Source: Ferranicluibacter quercicola (GTDB lineage Bacteria > Pseudomonadota > Alphaproteobacteria > Rhizobiales > Rhizobiaceae). Taken from it: 64,000 nt of DNA. Below are positions 54,237 through 63,798 of the stretch, piece after piece. Numbering within the stretch: position 1 is the first letter of the stretch; the number at the start of each line of letters is the position of its first letter. A program made the position numbers and the translations under genes. Location: contig NZ_JAJOZR010000004.1 of assembly GCF_021168455.1 (NCBI RefSeq), positions 62,001 to 126,000 on the forward strand, written 5' to 3'. The notes under the pieces are model-generated. The model did not search any database. It was not told the origin of the DNA and saw only the letters and a list, made by a program, of their open reading frames with translations.

Positions 54237-55352
54237 CTAGCCCCGCACCCCGCGCGTCTCCACCGGATACTCCCCGACGAAGCCGCGCCAGTGGGCGATA
54301 GCGAAGCCGAGGACGATGAGGGCGCCGGCCTGGTGGGCGACGCCCCAGACGATCGGCACCTGCAGGATCAGCGTCATGATGCCGATCGATGCCTGCGCCA
54401 CGACCAGACAGGCGAGCACGAGGGCGCCGCGGGCGTGGGTGGAGCGCGGCGCGAGGCGCAGGCTGGCGATCATGTGGCTGATGACCAGTGCCAGCAGGAC
54501 ATAGGCGCCGCAGCGGTGCACGAACTGGACGGTCTTCGGGTTTTCGAAGAGATTGCGCCAGCCGGGGCTCTGGATGAAGAGGTCGCCGGGGATCAGCGCG
54601 CCGTCCATCAGCGGCCATGTGTTGTAGCTGAAGCCTGCATCCAGACCGGCGACGAGTGCGCCGAGATAGATCTGGAACAGCGCCATCAGCGCGATGCCGG
54701 CGGCAACGAGGATCGAGTATCGTGTCGGCGGCGCATCGCCGCGGTGCGGCGACAGGCCCCGCAGGATCCAGAGACAGGCCGAGAAGATCAGACAGGCGAT
54801 GATCAGATGGGTCGCCAGCCGGTACTGGCTGACATCCGTGCGGTTGACGAGGCCGGACGAGACCATCCACCAGCCGATGAAGCCCTGGAAGCCGCCGAGT
54901 GCGAGAATGCCGAGAAGCGGCAGCTTCAGCCGCCGCTCGATCCGCCCCGTCAGCCAGAAAAAGGCAAGCGGCAGGGCGAAGATGACGCCGATCGAGCGGG
55001 CCAGCGCCCGGTGCGCCCATTCCCACCAGAAGATGGTCTTGAACCCCTCGACCGTCATGTCGCTGTTCATCTGCGCATATTGCGGGATCTGCTTGTAGAG
55101 CGTGAACTCCTCTTCCCACTCTGCCTGCGACAGCGGCGGGATGACGCCGTGGATCGGCTTCCATTCCGTAATCGAAAGGCCCGACTCGGTGAGCCGCGTC
55201 GCGCCGCCGACGAGGACCAGCGCGAAGAGCGCGAAGACGACGACGGCCAGCCAGATGCGGATCTGGCGACGGTTGCGCCGGGCGATGTCGATCTCCCGCG
55301 TCAGCCGCGCGTCGGTCGTCATAGGCGTTTCCATTGGCTTGGCACTCGTCAT
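54237..55352 (-). CDS. ctaA: heme A synthase (COX15/CtaA, type 2)
   Basis: Inner-membrane monooxygenase converting heme O to heme A for cytochrome oxidase; 371 residues with about eight helices. Conserved histidine-bearing helices are FWWEWAHRALARSIGV, YRLATHLIIACLIFSA, VQFVHRCGAYVLLALVISHM and WGVAHQAGALIVLGFAIAHW; GGATRLTESGLSITEWKPIHG is diagnostic near the N-terminus. The ATG at 55352 has GGAG upstream; further in-frame ATGs at 55334 and 55322 are possible. Divergent from the DUF2842 gene. Confidence 0.95.
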   Translation of the reverse strand: MTSAKPMETPMTTDARLTREIDIARRNRRQIRIWLAVVVFALFALVLVGGATRLTESGLSITEWKPIHGVIPPLSQAEWEEEFTLYKQIPQYAQMNSDMTVEGFKTIFWWEWAHRALARSIGVIFALPLAFFWLTGRIERRLKLPLLGILALGGFQGFIGWWMVSSGLVNRTDVSQYRLATHLIIACLIFSACLWILRGLSPHRGDAPPTRYSILVAAGIALMALFQIYLGALVAGLDAGFSYNTWPLMDGALIPGDLFIQSPGWRNLFENPKTVQFVHRCGAYVLLALVISHMIASLRLAPRSTHARGALVLACLVVAQASIGIMTLILQVPIVWGVAHQAGALIVLGFAIAHWRGFVGEYPVETRGVRG

Positions 55353-55504
55353 CGCGCTGCTCCGTTCGCCCTTGATGGCGGTCGTCGGTGACATTGAGAG
55401 ATATCCGACGATATGGCGTTGATTTGCATCAGTCCGGCAGGCATGACAAGGAGTGGCTTTGCGGCATGCGGTCGCGGCGAACGCTTCTGGAGGAGATTGA
55501 GACA

Positions 55505-55720
55505 ATGCCGGTGCGCCTTCGCAAGCTGATCGGGACGATCCTCATCATCGTGCTCGTCATTTCCTACGCGCTCATCGCCACCACCTTTGCCGAGCTTCTG
55601 CTCGGCGCATCGCCCTGGTGGGTGCATCTTCTCTACTTCTTTTTCACCGGTCTTCTCTGGGTGCTGCCGGCCATGCTGATCATCAAATGGATGGAGAAGC
55701 CCGGAAAGCCGCGCCCATGA
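55505..55720 (+). CDS. DUF2842 small membrane protein
   Basis: A 71-residue protein with two transmembrane helices (LIGTILIIVLVISYALIATTFAELLLG and VHLLYFFFTGLLWVLPAMLIIKWM), the DUF2842 pattern found in alphaproteobacteria, often near heme A synthase. GGAGGAG precedes the ATG. Its stop overlaps the start of the next gene (ATGA), so the two are translationally coupled. Function unknown. Confidence 0.88.
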   Translation: MPVRLRKLIGTILIIVLVISYALIATTFAELLLGASPWWVHLLYFFFTGLLWVLPAMLIIKWMEKPGKPRP

Positions 55721-56460
55721 CGATCGCCGTCATCGCCGACATTCACGGCAATGCCCCCGCGCTCGAAGCCGTGCTGGCCGATATCGACGGCCGGGGCATC
55801 CGCGACATCGTCAATCTCGGGGATCACCTCAGCGGACCGATCGACCCGGCCCGCACCGCCGATCTCCTGATGGCCCGCGAGATCGTTTCGATCCGCGGCA
55901 ATCATGACCGCGCCCTGCTGACGCTCACGCCCGACGCGATGATCGCGACGGACCGCTTCACGCATGCCGCGCTGGACGAACGCCACCGCGCCTGGCTGCA
56001 AAGCCTGTCTCCGACGCGGCACCTGCAGGAGCACGGGCTCTTCCTTTGCCACGGCACGCCGGAGAGCGACCTCGTCTACTGGCTGGAAGACCTGACCTCG
56101 GACGGTGTGGTGCACCGCGCGGATGCGGCGCGCATTGAACGCCTTGCGGCCGGCGTCGAAGCCCCCGTGCTTCTCTGCGGCCACACGCATATTCCCCGCC
56201 TCGTCACGCTGTCGGACGGGCGGATCGTGCTCAATCCCGGCAGCGTCGGTTCCCCGGCCTATGAGGACGATGCGCCTGTGGTCCACAAGGTCGAGACAGG
56301 AACGCCGCGCGCCTCCTACGCCCTGATCGACAGACACGCGGACGGCCGCACCGATGTGACCTTCCGGCTCATCGCCTACGACCACGCCTCGGCCGCCCGT
56401 CTTGCCGAACAGAATGGCCGCCCGGACTGGGCGCGTGCCCTGTCCACCGGCTGGATGTAA
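55717..56460 (+). CDS. metallophosphoesterase (YfcE/calcineurin-like family)
   Basis: A 247-residue phosphoesterase with metal motifs IADIHGNAPALEAVL, NLGDHLSGP, SIRGNHDRALL, LFLCHGTPESD and LCGHTHIPRLV, followed by VLNPGSVGSPAYEDD, typical of the cytosolic YfcE/MJ0936-like group. It starts inside the DUF2842 stop (ATGA overlap). Substrate unknown; probably a small phosphodiester or phosphoprotein. Confidence 0.9.
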   Translation: MTIAVIADIHGNAPALEAVLADIDGRGIRDIVNLGDHLSGPIDPARTADLLMAREIVSIRGNHDRALLTLTPDAMIATDRFTHAALDERHRAWLQSLSPTRHLQEHGLFLCHGTPESDLVYWLEDLTSDGVVHRADAARIERLAAGVEAPVLLCGHTHIPRLVTLSDGRIVLNPGSVGSPAYEDDAPVVHKVETGTPRASYALIDRHADGRTDVTFRLIAYDHASAARLAEQNGRPDWARALSTGWM

Positions 56461-56604
56461 CGAAGCGGGATCCGTTAACGGGTCGATAACCCCATAAAAG
56501 GATATCGCGGCGAAGGCGCGCGAATGCGGGCAAGCTTAAGCAAACGTCAGAGGCTTTCCGGGCTAGATGCCGGCAACGCGTTTCAGACGGAGGGCGCTTT
56601 TGTG

Positions 56605-57867
56605 ATGAATGCCCATATCAGTGCTTTTTCGATCGACGTTCCGCTCGCCGGCCTGCGCAGCACCGTCGACAGCAACGCGACGACCGGCCGGTCCTGCGAT
56701 CTCACCGTGTCGGTGCATGTGCTGATGTCCGCGCTGGAAGCGGACTGGCGGGCGCTGGAGGCGGCCAACACCGTTTCCCTGCATCAGAGCTTCGATTGGT
56801 GCGCAGCCTGGGTGGCAACGCATGTCGAGCGGCCGCTTCTGCTGCGCGGCCGGCTTGGCGACCGCACCATCTTCATCCTGCCGCTCGAGCTGGTGCGCAA
56901 CGGCCTGTTCCGCACCGCGCGTTTCATCGGCGCACCGCACAGCAACATCAATACCGGCCTCTTTGCCGAGGATCTGGGCGGCCTGCCGCGCGAGAAACTG
57001 GCGGATCTGGTGCTCGAGGAACTCGCCACCAAGCTCGCCCATGTCGCCGACATCGTCACGCTGGAAAAGATCCCGCTCGAATGGCGGGGCCAGCCCCACG
57101 CGCTCGCCTCCCTGCCCTCCATCCGCAACCAGAACGCCTCCTACCAGCTGCCGCTCCTGCCGGATTTCGCGGCCACGCTCGCACAGATCAACGCCAAGCG
57201 CCGGCGCAAGAAGTTCCGCGTGTCCGAGCGGCGCATGGAGACCTATGGCGGCTACGACTACATCATCGCCGAAAGCCTCGACGAGCGTCGCGCCGTTCTC
57301 GACGTGTTCCTCGCCCAGAAGGCGGCGCGATTCGAGACGCTGGGTTTGCCGAACGTCTTCCGGGACGCGCCGACGCAGGCCTTCCTGCGGGCGGCGATCG
57401 CGGTCGATGGAATGGCGGAAAACCGACCGCTGGCGCTGCACGCGCTGCGTCTTCGCAGCGAAGCCGACAGTCGCATCGTGGCCATCGCCGGCGTGTCGCG
57501 CAAGGGCGACCACATGGTCTGCCAGTTCGGCTCGATCGACGAGACGCTGGCCGCGGATGCGAGCCCGGGCGAGCTTCTGTTCCACAGGATCATCGAGCGC
57601 GCCTGCGGCGAAGGCGTTCGCCTGTTCGATTTCGGGATCGGCGACCAACCCTACAAGCGCTCCTGGTGCACGGTCGAAACCGCGCAATACGACATCGTCC
57701 TGCCGCTGACCCTTCGTGGTCGCGTTGCGGCTGGCGCCCACAGGCTGATCGTTCGCGCCAAGCGCGCCATCAAGTCGAACCGCCAGATCTATTGCGCCGT
57801 CCAGCGGTTCCGCCAGAAGCATCAGGGCAAGGCCGCGCCGGTATCGGCGGATACCGACGCGGACTGA
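56605..57867 (+). CDS. GNAT-type acyltransferase, CelD/BcsL-like, in the polysaccharide cluster
   Basis: A 420-residue protein with the double-GNAT layout of acetyltransferases associated with cellulose and exopolysaccharide synthesis (PF13480-like): TVSLHQSFDWCAAWVATHV, RFIGAPHSNINTG, AKRRRKKFRVSERRMETYGGY and the late LRLFDFGIGDQPYKRSWCTVETAQYDIVLP. The ATG at 56605 (MNAHISAFSIDVPLAG) has GGAGGG about 10 bases upstream. It probably acylates the polysaccharide or a precursor. It converges with the Wzz-type gene. Confidence 0.82.
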   Translation: MNAHISAFSIDVPLAGLRSTVDSNATTGRSCDLTVSVHVLMSALEADWRALEAANTVSLHQSFDWCAAWVATHVERPLLLRGRLGDRTIFILPLELVRNGLFRTARFIGAPHSNINTGLFAEDLGGLPREKLADLVLEELATKLAHVADIVTLEKIPLEWRGQPHALASLPSIRNQNASYQLPLLPDFAATLAQINAKRRRKKFRVSERRMETYGGYDYIIAESLDERRAVLDVFLAQKAARFETLGLPNVFRDAPTQAFLRAAIAVDGMAENRPLALHALRLRSEADSRIVAIAGVSRKGDHMVCQFGSIDETLAADASPGELLFHRIIERACGEGVRLFDFGIGDQPYKRSWCTVETAQYDIVLPLTLRGRVAAGAHRLIVRAKRAIKSNRQIYCAVQRFRQKHQGKAAPVSADTDAD

Positions 57868-57872
57868 CGATC

Positions 57873-60092
57873 TCAGGCGGCGCGGCGGTCGGGTTCCGGC
57901 AGGGGCTGGTCGGCCAGCCGCGCATCCATGATATGGATGTGGTCGTAGCCGGCTTCGGCGAATTCCGTAATGATCTCGACGATATCCTCGGCCGAAACCG
58001 CCGGCACCGAGAAGATGATCTCGACATCCTGGGCGCGCGCGAGGCGCGACACCGCATCCGCATCCGCGTCCGCACATTCGACCAGAACGAGATCGTAGGC
58101 ATCCGTCAGCGCCTCGATGACGATCTGGAGGCGGTCGATCGCCTGCATGGCGACCGCGGGATCGGCATTGCCGCGCGGAATGATGTGCGCGTCCGAGCCC
58201 CGGTCCGCATGCAGCGCATCCGCAAAGGCGATCTCGTCGGCGAGCAGATTGGTGATCCCCGGCAGGTCTGCCGACATCGCCATCAACGCCGTCGGGCAGC
58301 CGGACGCGGTGAGATCGACCAGCACGACGCGCCGTCCCTCCTCCGACACCATTCGCGCGAGAGCGACCGTTTGCGTCGAGCCGGCGTCGCCCGTCGGGGA
58401 GACGATGAAGGCGAGCGGTACGCGATCGACGATCAGTGCGGCCGCGACGTTCTCCACGAAGAAGCCGTCGAGCGGCACGTCGGCCGCCTGTTCCTGTCCA
58501 CGGGCATCGGCCGACGCAAGGGCTTTGTCGCGGGCCAGCGCGGGCTGGGCCGTCCCATGCCCGCTTTTGGCAGTGGCGACATCGCGCCGAAAGCCCCAGC
58601 CGCGTTTGGCCCGCGGCTCCGGCGTGTTCGGCGGCAGCGGCGGCATGGGCTGCGCGGAGACGGCGACAGGCACCGGTGCGGGCGCCCCGACCGGTCGCAG
58701 GGCGCGACCGCTGAAGAGCTCCTGCAACATGATGACGACGCAGCTGAGGAGGAACGCCGCCATGGCCGCGACGATGGTGATCGGCAGGATCTTCGGGAAG
58801 CTTGCTTCCGTGGGTTCGACGGCGCTCGAAATCACGCGTGCATCGGCCGGCGCGGCGCTCGCCCCGGTGCGGGAGCTCGCCTCGCGATAACGCGACAGAT
58901 ATGTTTCCAGCAGCTGGCGCTGGGCAGCGGCCTCGCGTTCCAGCGCGCGCAGGCCGACCTCGTCTTCGCCGGCCTTGGCGGACGAGGCCTTCAGCGTGTT
59001 CATCTGCTGGGTCAGCTGGCGCTCACGCAGCTCGCCGACCTTCGCCTCGTTTTCGAGACTTGCCAGGATCTTCTGCGTCTCCTCGCGGATCTGCGTGCGG
59101 ATGCCCGTCAGCTGCGATCGCAGCGCCTTGATGCGGGGATGGCCGTCGAGCAGCGTGGTCGACAGGTCGGCCGTCTGGTTCTGGATCTGCGATTCGGATT
59201 CCTTCAGGCGCTGGATCATCGCCGAGCCAACGACTTCGTTCAGCGTCTCGGCGCCGCGTCCGCTCGACAAGGCCGCGCGCACGTTCTCCGCCCGCGCCTC
59301 GGCCGTCGCCCGGTCGCCGCGCACACGGGCGAGTTCCGTCGAGATATCGGTCAGCTCGCGCGTGGCGAAGGTGCCGGTGTCGCCGGAGGGCAGCAGGTCG
59401 GAACTGGAGCGGTATTCGGCGATCTTCGCTTCCGCCGCCCGCACCTTTTCGCGCAGATTGGCGATCTCCGGCTCCAGCCAGCGGCTGGCCTCCGTGTTGG
59501 AATCGAGCTTCGCGCCCGCCTTCAGCGAGAGATAGATCTTCGCCATCTCGTTGGGGATGGCGGCGGCAAGCGCGCGATCCTTCGAGGTGAACTGTATGCC
59601 GATGACACGCGATTTCTCGACCTGGTAGACCTGCAGCTTCTCCTGAAACTCCTTCAGCACCCGTTCCTCGGGCGGCATGTCGAGCGGGTTGCGCTTGAGG
59701 CCCAGCATCACGAGGATATCGGAGATGGCGGAAGGGTCGGCCGTCGGGTCGAATTCTTTCAATTCGTGCAGCCGCATGTTGCGCGCGACCTGCTTGATCA
59801 GATCGACCGAGCGCAGCAGCTGCACCTCGCTCGAAATCCCCGGCTCGTCGAAGGACGTCGCGCTGGCGGCCGAGGGCTGCAGGGTCGTGGAGCTGAACTC
59901 CGGCTCGCGCGGCTCGATCAGCAGGCGCGCCTCGCTGTCGTAGCGCGGCGAGATCATGTGTGCTGCGGTAAAGGCCAGCGCGGCCACGGCCACGGTGGTC
60001 AGCAGAACCCGGGTCCGCCGACGCCAGATCGCACGGAACAGACCTCCGAGGTCGATATCCACGTCCTGTTGACGGTCGCTATAGCCTGACAT
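57873..60092 (-). CDS. Wzz/GumC-type polysaccharide co-polymerase fused to a degenerate BY-kinase-like domain
   Basis: A 739-residue inner-membrane protein. N-terminal Wzz domain with one helix (VLLTTVAVAALAFTAAHMIS) followed by the periplasmic coiled coil (about residues 170-440) and a second helix (ILPITIVAAMAAFLLSCVVIML). The C-terminal 250 residues align with BY-kinase/ParA folds, but the P-loop reads SPTGDAGSTQTVALA, lacking the GKS/T lysine. The Walker A' position is VVLVDLTASG, and the C-terminus has no tyrosine cluster. It should therefore control chain length without kinase activity. It is divergent from the Wza gene. Confidence 0.88.
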   Translation of the reverse strand: MSGYSDRQQDVDIDLGGLFRAIWRRRTRVLLTTVAVAALAFTAAHMISPRYDSEARLLIEPREPEFSSTTLQPSAASATSFDEPGISSEVQLLRSVDLIKQVARNMRLHELKEFDPTADPSAISDILVMLGLKRNPLDMPPEERVLKEFQEKLQVYQVEKSRVIGIQFTSKDRALAAAIPNEMAKIYLSLKAGAKLDSNTEASRWLEPEIANLREKVRAAEAKIAEYRSSSDLLPSGDTGTFATRELTDISTELARVRGDRATAEARAENVRAALSSGRGAETLNEVVGSAMIQRLKESESQIQNQTADLSTTLLDGHPRIKALRSQLTGIRTQIREETQKILASLENEAKVGELRERQLTQQMNTLKASSAKAGEDEVGLRALEREAAAQRQLLETYLSRYREASSRTGASAAPADARVISSAVEPTEASFPKILPITIVAAMAAFLLSCVVIMLQELFSGRALRPVGAPAPVPVAVSAQPMPPLPPNTPEPRAKRGWGFRRDVATAKSGHGTAQPALARDKALASADARGQEQAADVPLDGFFVENVAAALIVDRVPLAFIVSPTGDAGSTQTVALARMVSEEGRRVVLVDLTASGCPTALMAMSADLPGITNLLADEIAFADALHADRGSDAHIIPRGNADPAVAMQAIDRLQIVIEALTDAYDLVLVECADADADAVSRLARAQDVEIIFSVPAVSAEDIVEIITEFAEAGYDHIHIMDARLADQPLPEPDRRAA

Positions 60093-60293
60093 CCACGCAC
60101 CTGCACACGAGCATTGTTCGCGCACAGGGTAAAGAAAGATGGTAACTCGAGCGTTAACGCTTGGGTGGCAAGGCCTGTTCGGATTCTATTTTAGCGACAC
60201 ATGATTCACGCCGATTCCGGGCGCCCTTTACCGGCTGTTAACCCTAACAGATCGATAACAGCATCACGTTCATCCTTGAGACGCGAGAATCGC

Positions 60294-60869
60294 ATGACCT
60301 TCGCACGATTGAAGTCAGGTCTGGCCTTGGGTATCGCCCTGCTGTCGATCACGATGGCCGGGTGCAGCAGCTACGAGCCCGCGCCCCGCGCCTTCAGCGA
60401 AGCCACCATTCAGCCCTACCGGCTGGACAGCGGCGACCGCCTGCGCATCAGCGTTTTCGAGCAGGCGGGCCTTACCGGTTCCTATACCGTCGATCAGGCC
60501 GGCTATGTCGCCTTCCCGCTCATCGGCTCGGTCCCCTCGCGCGGCCACACGCTGAGCGAGATGGAAACCATGATCGCGCAGAAGCTGCGCGCCGGCTACC
60601 TGCGCGATCCCGACGTCACGATCGAGGTCGATCGCTACCGCTCCGTCTTCATCATGGGCGAAGTCGGCCAGTCGGGCCAGTATTCCTACGTGCCCGGCAT
60701 GACGGTGCAGAACGCCATCGCGGTCGCCGGCGGCTTCTCGCCCCGCGCCAACCAGCGCACGGTGGATGTCACCCGCAAGATCAACGGTCGCATCATCACC
60801 GGCCGCGTCTCGATCTCCGATCCGATCATGGCGGGCGACACCGTCTATGTTCGCGAACGGTTGTTCTGA
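60294..60869 (+). CDS. polysaccharide export outer-membrane lipoprotein (Wza/OPX family)
   Basis: A 191-residue lipoprotein with a lipobox (SITMAGC, about residue 22). The poly_export domain follows (PYRLDSGDRLRISVFEQAGLTGSYTVDQAGYVAFPLIGSV) and then a SLBB-like region (FIMGEVGQSGQYSYVPGMTVQNAIAVAGGFS). It forms the outer-membrane exit for the polymer. It is short compared with E. coli Wza (about 380 residues), as is common in rhizobial OPX proteins. The start is at 60294. First gene of the plus-strand run that continues into the glycosyltransferase. Confidence 0.93.
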   Translation: MTFARLKSGLALGIALLSITMAGCSSYEPAPRAFSEATIQPYRLDSGDRLRISVFEQAGLTGSYTVDQAGYVAFPLIGSVPSRGHTLSEMETMIAQKLRAGYLRDPDVTIEVDRYRSVFIMGEVGQSGQYSYVPGMTVQNAIAVAGGFSPRANQRTVDVTRKINGRIITGRVSISDPIMAGDTVYVRERLF

Positions 60870-60873
60870 GCCC

Positions 60874-62052
60874 ATGCCACGAACGCCAATGCCGGCAGAG
60901 CCCCTCTCGCACGCCAGACCCCTGCGCATCATTCACTGCTTCCGCTCGCCGGTGGGCGGCATCTTCCGCCATGTGCGCGATCTCGCGGCCGCCCATGCGG
61001 CGGAAGGCCACCATGTCGGCATTCTCTGCGACAGCTCCACGGGTGGCGCACACGAGGAACGCCTGTTCGAGGAGATCCAGCCCCATCTGGCGCTCGGGCT
61101 CGTGCGGCTGCCGATCCGGCGGTCCATCGGCCCTTCGGATGCCCGGGCGCTCTGGACGAGCTACAAGGAGCTGCGCCAGCTCCGGCCCGACATCCTTCAC
61201 GGCCACGGCGCCAAGGGCGGCGCCCTCACCCGCACCATCGGCACGGTGCTGCGGATCAACGGGTCCCGCGTCGCGCGGCTCTACTCCCCCCACGGCGGCA
61301 GCCTGCACTATGACGGTAGGACGCTGCGGGGAAAGGGCATTCTCGCGCTCGAACGCTTTCAGGAACATGCGACGGACGCGCTCGTCTTCGTCTGCGATTT
61401 CGAGCGGCGAACCTACGAGGCGAAGGTCGGCCATCCCCGCCCGCCGGCGGAGACGATCTACAACGGTGTCGAGGATGCCGAGTTCGTCCCCGTCGTCCCG
61501 GACCCGGATGCGGTCAATTTTCTCTATATCGGCATGCTGCGCGACATGAAGGGGCCCGACATCTTCATCGATGCGCTGGGCCGCACGGAGCGCCTTGCCG
61601 GCCGGCCGCTCAGCGCCATGATGATCGGCGACGGGCCGCAGCAGGACGACTATCTGCGCATGAAACTCCATCGCGGGCTCGGGCAGCGCATCGGCATGGC
61701 GCCCGCCATGCCCGCACGGGAGGCCTTTGCCCGCGCACGCTTCGTCGTCGTGCCGTCGCGGGCCGAGTCGATGCCGTATATCGTGCTGGAGGCCGTTGCG
61801 GCCGGCCGACCCGTCATCGCCGCACGCGTCGGGGGAACACCGGAAATCCTGGGTGCCGACAGCGCCGCGCTCGCCGAACCCAACGACGCGCAGTCGCTGG
61901 CCGGCATCATGCACCGCGCCTTGACGGAAGAAGGCTGGGCCGAGCGCACCATGCCGGAGCCCGAGGCGTTCAAGGCGACCTTTTCCTCGACGACCATGGC
62001 CGCCTCGATGATGCGGCTCTACCGGCGACTGGCGGGCGACACGGGCGCCTAA
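60874..62052 (+). CDS. glycosyltransferase family 4 protein
   Basis: A 392-residue GT-B enzyme: N-terminal domain starting LRIIHCFRSPVGGIFRHVRDLAAAH; C-terminal domain with NFLYIGMLRDMKGPDIFIDAL, the nucleotide-sugar region MMIGDGPQQDDYL and the E-x7-E motif in VVPSRAESMPYIVLEAVAAGRPVIAARVGGTPEIL. It adds a sugar to the growing lipid-linked repeat unit. The gene starts 4 bases after the Wza stop, so the two are one operon. Sugar specificity unknown. Confidence 0.92.
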   Translation: MPRTPMPAEPLSHARPLRIIHCFRSPVGGIFRHVRDLAAAHAAEGHHVGILCDSSTGGAHEERLFEEIQPHLALGLVRLPIRRSIGPSDARALWTSYKELRQLRPDILHGHGAKGGALTRTIGTVLRINGSRVARLYSPHGGSLHYDGRTLRGKGILALERFQEHATDALVFVCDFERRTYEAKVGHPRPPAETIYNGVEDAEFVPVVPDPDAVNFLYIGMLRDMKGPDIFIDALGRTERLAGRPLSAMMIGDGPQQDDYLRMKLHRGLGQRIGMAPAMPAREAFARARFVVVPSRAESMPYIVLEAVAAGRPVIAARVGGTPEILGADSAALAEPNDAQSLAGIMHRALTEEGWAERTMPEPEAFKATFSSTTMAASMMRLYRRLAGDTGA

Positions 62053-62235
62053 GCCCCGACAGCCTGGCCGGCCGCCACCGCCCCCGTCGATGCCTTTTCA
62101 TGGCACCGTGTTGAACGCGCAGGGTTATTTCCCTTAACCCATTTCAAAACGGGTCGCATTGCGGTCCCTGCCGTAAACGTTTCTTAGGCCCTCCCTGCTA
62201 AGTCTTTGCGAGCCAACGGCAGGATGGGCAGCATC

Positions 62236-63798
62236 ATGAACCAGATCGACAAGCCGGAAACCTTCGACCCCGAGGCCCTTCGCCGCCAGATCTCCGAAAT
62301 CCGGACGATTTCGCGCGACGAGGTGCGCCCGGTCGAGCCGCGCAAGGAGCTCAACCCGCTGGCGCGGCGGATCGCGGCGCAGTTCCGCACCGACACCTAT
62401 TCGCCCACCATGGTGCTCGGCTGTCTGCGCCTCTTCGAATTCGCCGCCCTCTTCATCATCGGCTACATCATCAACAGCCTCTACGTGGCACCGGAATACG
62501 GCCGCTGGGTCGAGTATTGCGTCATGCTCGCCGCCAGTTCGGCGCTGACGGTCGTCTTCCTGCAGTTCTCCGACGGCTACCAGATCCCCATCCTGCGCTC
62601 GGTACCGCGGGCCCTGCCGCGCCTTCTGGGCGCCTGGACGCTCGGCTTCGGTGTCATCACCATCGTCATGTTCTTCCTGAAGACCGGCAATGCCTATTCC
62701 CGCCTGTCCTTCGGCATCTGGTTTCTCGCCGGCACGACCTTTCTCCTGATCGAGCGCGCCATCATCGCCTTCTCCATCCGGCGCTGGGCGCGCAACGGCA
62801 TGATGGAGCGCCGCGTCGTCATCGTCGGCGGCGGCCAGCCGGCCAAGGACCTCATCCGCGTCCTCGAGCAGCAGACCGACAACGACATCCGCATCTGCGG
62901 CATTTTCGACGACCGCGACGAGCGCCGCTCGCCCAACATCATTGCCGGATATCCCAAGCTCGGCACCTTTGCCGAACTCATCGATTTCGCCCGCCTCGCC
63001 CGCATCGACATGCTGATCATCGCGCTGCCTCTGTCGGCCGAGCGCCGCATTCTCGATCTTCTGAAGAAACTCTGGATCCTGCCCGTGGACATCCGGCTGG
63101 CCGCCCATGCCGCCAACCTCCGCTTCCGGCCGCGCAGCTATTCCCATGTCGGCCAGGTGCCGATGCTCGACATCTTCGACAAGCCGATCGCCGACTGGGA
63201 CTCGGTTGCCAAGCGCATCTTCGACGTCGTCTTCAGCATCGTGGCGCTCGTGCTTCTGTGGCCCGTCTTCATCGGCGCGGCGCTCGCCGTGAAGCTGACC
63301 TCTCCGGGCCCGATTATCTTCAAGCAGATGCGCCACGGCTTCAACAACGAGCAGATCGAGGTCTACAAATTTCGCTCCATGTACACCGAAATGAGCGACC
63401 CGAGCGCCCGTAATGCGGTGACGAAGGGCGATCCGCGCGTGACCCCCGTCGGCCGCTTCCTGCGCAAGTCCTCCATCGACGAACTGCCGCAGATCTTCAA
63501 CGTGCTGCGCGGACAGCTGTCGCTCGTCGGCCCCCGCCCCCACGCCGTCGCGGCACAGACGGCCGACCGGAACTACAGCGATGTCGTCGAAGGCTACTTC
63601 GCCCGCCACCGGGTCAAGCCCGGCGTCACCGGCTGGGCGCAGATCAACGGCTGGCGCGGCGAGATCGACAATGACGAGAAGATCCGGTTCCGGACCGCCT
63701 TCGACCTGCACTATATCGAGAACTGGTCGCTCTGGTTCGACCTGAAAATCCTGTTCCTCACGCCCATCCGCCTCCTCAACACGGAAAACGCATATTGA
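62236..63798 (+). CDS. polyprenyl glycosylphosphotransferase (initiating sugar transferase, WbaP/ExoY/UppE type)
   Basis: A 520-residue membrane enzyme that loads the first sugar-1-phosphate onto undecaprenyl phosphate. N-terminal helices (about residues 55-170), a CoA-binding-like Rossmann domain (RRVVIVGGGQPAKDLIRVLEQQ), then the catalytic bacterial sugar-transferase domain with KRIFDVVFSIVALVLLWPVF, KFRSMYTEM, RKSSIDELPQIFNVLRGQLSLVGPRPHA and GVTGWAQINGWRG. The ATG at 62236 is preferred; 62224 and a TTG at 62206 are in frame. The next gene overlaps its stop. Confidence 0.93.
   Translation: MNQIDKPETFDPEALRRQISEIRTISRDEVRPVEPRKELNPLARRIAAQFRTDTYSPTMVLGCLRLFEFAALFIIGYIINSLYVAPEYGRWVEYCVMLAASSALTVVFLQFSDGYQIPILRSVPRALPRLLGAWTLGFGVITIVMFFLKTGNAYSRLSFGIWFLAGTTFLLIERAIIAFSIRRWARNGMMERRVVIVGGGQPAKDLIRVLEQQTDNDIRICGIFDDRDERRSPNIIAGYPKLGTFAELIDFARLARIDMLIIALPLSAERRILDLLKKLWILPVDIRLAAHAANLRFRPRSYSHVGQVPMLDIFDKPIADWDSVAKRIFDVVFSIVALVLLWPVFIGAALAVKLTSPGPIIFKQMRHGFNNEQIEVYKFRSMYTEMSDPSARNAVTKGDPRVTPVGRFLRKSSIDELPQIFNVLRGQLSLVGPRPHAVAAQTADRNYSDVVEGYFARHRVKPGVTGWAQINGWRGEIDNDEKIRFRTAFDLHYIENWSLWFDLKILFLTPIRLLNTENAY

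Noticed and set aside
56796..60089. 1097-codon open frame on plus across the GNAT and Wzz genes
   Set aside because: Out of frame with the GNAT gene and antisense to the Wzz-type gene, both of which have clear domains. Arginine-rich shadow.
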